This document shows, in pieces, positions 24,901-30,900 of a DNA stretch of 64,000 nt. The first letter of the stretch is position 1, and every line of letters starts with the position of its first letter. Source of the DNA: Sabellastarte sp. h YS-2021 (taxonomy: Eukaryota > Annelida > Polychaeta > Sabellida > Sabellidae); NCBI GenBank assembly GCA_964017235.1, contig OZ024936.1, positions 94,648,537-94,712,536 of the forward strand, in the 5' to 3' direction. The notes under the pieces are model-generated. The model was not told the origin of the DNA. It did no database searches and worked only from the letters and a program-made list of their open reading frames with translations. The translations under genes and the position numbers were made by a program.

Positions 24901-27900
24901 CGTAAAGCATCTTCATTTTTGACTGAGAATTTTTCAAATTTTGTTGCGCCAGCTCACAAGCCTTCTTTAATGGTCTTTTGGAGAGTTTCTACTCTCCTTG
25001 CTACTGGGTATGACCCTAGATCTCTGGCCTGTAGTTTATTCATTTGGCCCTGAAGCCTTGCCTCCAGGATTGAAGATACGATTTTGTAATTTCTTATCAT
25101 AAAGCATCTTCATTTTTGACTGAGAATTTTTCAAATTTTGTTGCGCCAGCTCACAAGCCTTCTTCAACTTATCTCTGAACTTTGAAACATAATCTAGCAG
25201 ATTTAGGCTCTCGGTGTTCTCAGATAACCAATTTTCCTTCAACAGCTTGAGAGGACCACGGACTGAATGGCCAAAGACCAACTCAAAGGGACTAAAGCCT
25301 AAAGACTCTTGAACAGACTCTCTAACTGCAAACAATAATAAGCTGATGCCTTCATCCCAATCTTTTTCATTGTCTAAACAATATGTCCTAATCATATTCT
25401 TCAAAGTGGAATGGAACCTTTCAAGTGCACCTTGGGATTCTGGGTGATAAGCACTAGATTTGATCTGTTTGGCACCTAACTGAAATACAACCTGTTGAAA
25501 TAGTCCTGACATAAAATTTGACCCTTGATCTGACTGGATCTCTTTTGGTAAGCCAACTAAAGTAAAGAAATTAACCAGAGCTTTTGAGATTTGGGGAGCT
25601 GTTATGTTGGTCAATGGTATGGCTTCGGGAAATCTGGTTGAGGCGCACATAATGGTTAAAAGATATTGGTTTCTGGATTTAGTTTTTGGTAAGGGACCTA
25701 CACAGTCAATTATCACTTTGCTAAATGGTTCCTCAAATGCTGGAATGGGTTTGAGAGGAGCTACAGGAATTTTTTGGTTTGGCTTTCCTACCATTTGACA
25801 AATGTGACAAGTCTTGCAAAATTCTGCCACACAGTGCCGAATTTGAGGCCAATAGAAATGTTTGGTTATCTTGTTGTAAGTTTTGTTGATGCCTAAATGG
25901 CCACCCATTGGAGACTCATGGGCCAATTTCAGTATCTCACTTTGGTACATTTTTGGTACAACAATCTGGTGTACTACTGACCATTCTTCAGATGCAGGGA
26001 CATTTGGTGGCCTCCACTTTTGCATAAGTACACCATTTCTGACATAATAGCCTACAGGGACCTTATCTAGCTCTACTGGTGGCAAGACCAACTTGAATAA
26101 AGGAGCTAATTCAGGGTCATTTTCCTGCTCTGAAATCAATTTTGATTTTGAAAGTGATACATCTTGACAGTCAATTGAGTCTTGTTTTTCAGAATCTACC
26201 CTAGCCTTGGGATTTGTATCACTAGAATTCTGCACATCATGGTCATAGTTGTTTAAGAAGGTATCTGACAAATCAACTAAGACATCTGTAGATTGTTTAC
26301 AATCTTTTGGTTCTTCTTGGGCCTTTTTGGCCATAGCTCGAGTCACAGCACAGGAGGGAAAAATACCAGGAATAACCTCTTCTAATTTCTCAGTGCTAAC
26401 CAAAGTGATCGGCTTAGAAGTAACCTTAGGATCAGCAACTACCTTTCCACCTGCAAGATAATTTCCCAACAACAAAGATACCCCTTTAATGGGTAAAGTG
26501 GGCCTGGTACCCACACCAACAGAACCAGTAACTAAGTCTGATACTAACTTGACCTTATGCAAGGGAACGTTCACACAGCCTCCTTCAATACCCTGAGCAA
26601 TGACACTCTCACCAGTAGATGTGCTTACACTCAATGGCAATACACCTTCTAAAAGTAAGGACTGAGTAGCTCCAGTGTCTCTTAATATCTTAATGGGGAC
26701 CTGACTGGAACTACTTTCCAAGGATACAAAACCCTCAGACACAAAAGGTTTGAACTCTTCCCTAATAATCTCAGACTTGTCTAAACCAATACTAGACTCT
26801 GCTCTATTGGGATTTGAACGCCAGTTAGACTTGCTAGACACAAAGGCGTTGGGCGTTGCCTCCTTTTCTCTTCTCTTCTTTAAGAGCCAACAGTCAGACA
26901 TAACATGCACAGGTTTCTTACAATAATGGCACACAGGAGCAAAGGATCTGGGCTTCCTATCCTTACTCATAGTCTGATTTGAGGTTTGACCCTCATCTGA
27001 ACTCTTTTCTGGAGCTACATTTTCAGATTTCTTTCCTATTTCTGGATACGACTTTTTAGCAGGACCAAAGGACTTATTCTTGTTGAAAGTGGACTTGTGA
27101 GTTAGCGCATAATCATCAGCATAAGCTGCTGCTTTTGCCAAATTTTCAACTTTCTGTTCATCTAGATAGGTTTTAATGTCATCACGAACACACCTTTTGA
27201 ACTCTTCAATCAAAATAACTTGCCTAAGTTTTTCAAAGTCTGTACTTATTTCCCTAGAATTACACCATCTGTCAAAATACACTTCTTTCTCATGGGCAAA
27301 TTCAACATGAGTTTGACTTTCTTGTTTACGATAATTTCTGAATTTTTGACGATATGCTTCTGGTACCAACTCATATGCTTTCAAAATAGCATTTTTGACA
27401 GAGTTATAGTCCACACATTCAGAAATTGGCAAAGCTGTGTATGCCTCCTGGGCCTTTCCCCTCAAAACACTTTGCAGCAATAAAGGCCACTGGTCTGTAG
27501 GCCATTTCAAATTTTGAGCTACTCTTTCAAAGTGTTGAAAGTACTTATCGACCTCCAACTCATTAAAAGGTGGTACCAGCCGCACATTTTTACCCAAATC
27601 AAATTTGGTAGCAATGGACTCTTTATGGGCAATTCTACGGGCATTGAGTTCTAAAGCTCTCATTTCTCTTTCATGTTTAAGCGCTCGCTCTTCCTTTTGA
27701 GCATGAGCTTCAAGCTCTTCTTTTCGCTGTTGAGCTTCAAGCTCTTCTTTTCGCTGTTGAGCTTCAAGCTCTTCTTTTCGCTGTTGAGCTTCAAGCTCTT
27801 CTTTCCACTGTTGAGCTTCAAGCTCTCTTTCTCTAGCCTCAAATTCTCTGAGTTTTAGCTCTCTCTCAATTTCTAATCGCCTGATCTCGAATTGCCCAGA

Positions 27901-30900
27901 AGATTCCAATGGCAAAGGTTTATACACTTCTAAACAACTATCAGGTAAAACATCTTCATCAACTAACTGTTCAACAATAAGCCTTTTAAGTTCATGTTTA
28001 CGTGTTGACCTTTTCACCTCTAACTGTAACTCTTGTGCTATCTGCACTAACATATCTTTTTTAAAAGTTTCTAGAACTTCCATAGATGGTGACTGTACAA
28101 ACTCTTTAGCACTAGCCATTTTGACCACTGTTGACTGTAACCAATTACTAAATCAAATGGATTTTCAAAATGTTAATTGAGCAGTTGATCAAATGGTTGT
28201 AATCAAATGGTTGGATCCCGGACGAGCCCCCAATTTTCCTGTTACGGTCACGGGCAAGCACGGTAGCAATTACCGGTTGTCTTTAAGTTGTAACAGAAAA
28301 AGCAAAAAGTTGAACTTAACAAATTTATTTAATAGTCAACAATAATGATTACAGTCAACTGGTATGCTCTTAACTAAACACACTAACACAATAATAAGAT
28401 CTAGCTGACCTGACCACAGAGATTATGAGTTAAATTTATCCGCCGTATCCAGCAATCTGTTCCGTAATCCGTCCTGTATATGTTCTGTGGTCTGTCCAAT
28501 GTCCTGTGGTCTGTCCTGTGATCTGTCCAATGTTCACTCACACACAGATATCTATATCTTGTGACCTGTCTCACACTCAACAACACAAAAGGTTCTTGTC
28601 CTGCTATTCTTTATATATCCAGTCACACAGAATGTCTGTCTGGAGATATTTAGAGAGTTAACACAACTGTACTGTCTGCTCCAAGATGTGGACAATGTCC
28701 AAAATGCAGTAAATTCACTCTCTGCTATATGAATGTACAATATCCAAAATATCCAAAGTACAATAAATCTACCCAGACAATGTATTCAGTTCACTCCAGT
28801 GAGAGTTCACAGTAATATAAGCATATATTATATTCCAAAAAGTAATAGCTCTCCTTATAGCCAGCGAATACAAAGTTCACTTGTGGCCAGATGTACCTTC
28901 CTTATATACATTCACAGATTCCTCTGGAATTGTACAGAACCAACTCAAAAGAAGATTGAGCCATCTAGGCCAAATGAGGAAGTTCTAGAAACTACTGGTA
29001 ATTGGGTTTCCCCAAATCTAACATAACCACTGAGGGGGGGATTTCCCCCAGTCTGTGAACAAATCAATAAACACTAAAACACAAAAATCAATAACTCCCT
29101 TACTTTAAATGTTAACACACAAAAAGAACCAACAACACAATTATCTTTTATGACAATGTATAAACATAAAGCTTAAATTAAACAATGCACTAATATAGTG
29201 CCTAATATATGTAATATACAATGTACTAATATAGTGTCCAATATATGTAACACTCAGACACCGTACTGCATAATATACCACAGTGCTCCTAAGCCTCTGG
29301 GACCATAAAATAAGTTCATGTTTGAAGTGAATTACTCTAAATTAATTGTATTGATAATGAATGAAGAGAAGTTAACTCACAACCAGATTTGAGCTGAGCC
29401 AGATTCTCCTGGAATAATGACTAGAGTCACATAACAGTTCAACAAGATCGTCATCATAAAAAGTAACCAGTTGAACCATCCTTAAAATATGACCAAAAAT
29501 TCAGCTTACAACAGTTGAAATTGATTTTATCTCGAATTAATGACCTGAAGATCACTTCCATACGGTTGAATCAGATTTTCATCGTAACAAAATTATCAGC
29601 AAATAAACATTAAAGAGTTGTCTCAGATTTTCAAAACCATTTCAGGTTTTTATTTTAGTGACACTGTAATGTCACCTTATTCCATGTGACAATGCCATAA
29701 ATCATTTCACTTCAGAATATGCCATAATTTTAGATAGACACATACCAGAAATCCTAGATAAGAATTTGTGATTGCATAAGCATTGTAGCTTAGGCCAGCC
29801 GTACAGCATAAAAACAGCAGCAACCACACAACCAGCTTGATGTAACCTGCAAGAAGAAACAAATACACTACTGAAGCCTACCTATACCAACTAATATTGA
29901 GCAATTTCAATGCGTGTGTAATTGATTGTATGACCTAGTTGTTTCTCACTTAGGGTGTTTTATCCAACAAGTGACAATGCTGAGGATCTGTCCCAATATG
30001 ACCCTGGTTGTTGAATGGGATGTAAAAACCCATCTTTGACCTTAGGGTGTTTTATGATTGCTGCTATGAAGCAGGAATACTGAAAAATATACTTATTTGT
30101 CTCAAGAGAAAGATAAGATCAATAAGATGCCTTTATGGCCTTCCCTTGCCACTGTCACTACTACAATTCATGAAGATTGGTTGGAGGACTTGAGGTCCCA
30201 CTTACTTATGGGGAGGAATCAACACAGTTGTTCAATTTGATTTTTTGTTTTTTGGAGGGGGGGGGGGCAGGAAAAGTTGGGTCAATTTCCACAGGAAGAC
30301 TAGCCTCTCAAATTGATTGGTCGTAAGACAGTTGTGACTGAAAAGATCGATCAGGGTACTCAGGACAGAAAAGCTTAACATATTCACATGTCCGCAATAT
30401 TTTTAATTCTAACAGTATTTTTATAGCGCTTAATCTCCATCTAAAGACAGACTCTAGGCGCACCAAACAGAAGCAGGAAACTATAATCATAAACCTGAGA
30501 CATAGCAAGGGTCAGCACCATGGAGAGAGACCAGGGAGAGCAAAAGTTAGGGTGGATATGCTTGTGCAAAGAGATAGGTTTTGAGCTTCCTTCTGAATGA
30601 GTGGAGAGAAGTGGCCGAACGTACATCATCAGGCAAATCATAATAGAACAATAGCCACAATAATGTGCAAAAGCGCACACAAATGTAAAGACTGGAAGAA
30701 CAAATGACAAGATTGTTCTTCTGACCGCAAACTTGTGGTAATGGATGGCCACCTCACAACAGAGGAGTGGGCTTATAAAGGCCAATTGTAAACAAGAAGT
30801 CCTTTTAAGTAAACATGGTGTGTCATACATACATGAATATATACATTGTTATTAATTCAGCTACCCTAAATATAATTGTTTAATTCCCTTTAGGCAGCCT

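Larger units (their letters stand above)
22097..29252 (-). mobile_element. LTR retrotransposon B (Ty3/gypsy with INT before RT, Gmr1-like)
   Basis: Flanked by a perfect 5-bp duplication CTCAG (22092-22096, 29253-29257). On the minus strand: 5' LTR, tRNA-Pro primer site, gag, protease, integrase, reverse transcriptase, RNase H, 3' LTR. RT sequence is Ty3/gypsy type, but integrase precedes it, the order known from the Gmr1 clade. Defects: a 98-bp repeat with frame loss at the INT-RT junction, one in-frame stop between RT and RNase H, and a 138-bp deletion in the 3' LTR. It lies in sense orientation in intron 2 of the channel gene. Confidence 0.93.

Noticed and set aside
22097-29252. Endogenous retrovirus rather than LTR retrotransposon
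   Set aside because: The tRNA-Pro primer site is retrovirus-like, but no envelope gene is present and RNase H ends next to the 3' UTR.
9404-29257. Inversion of exons 3-4 by A-B recombination already having occurred
   Set aside because: Element B keeps a matching CTCAG duplication and exon order and strand fit the protein, so no such inversion is fixed here.
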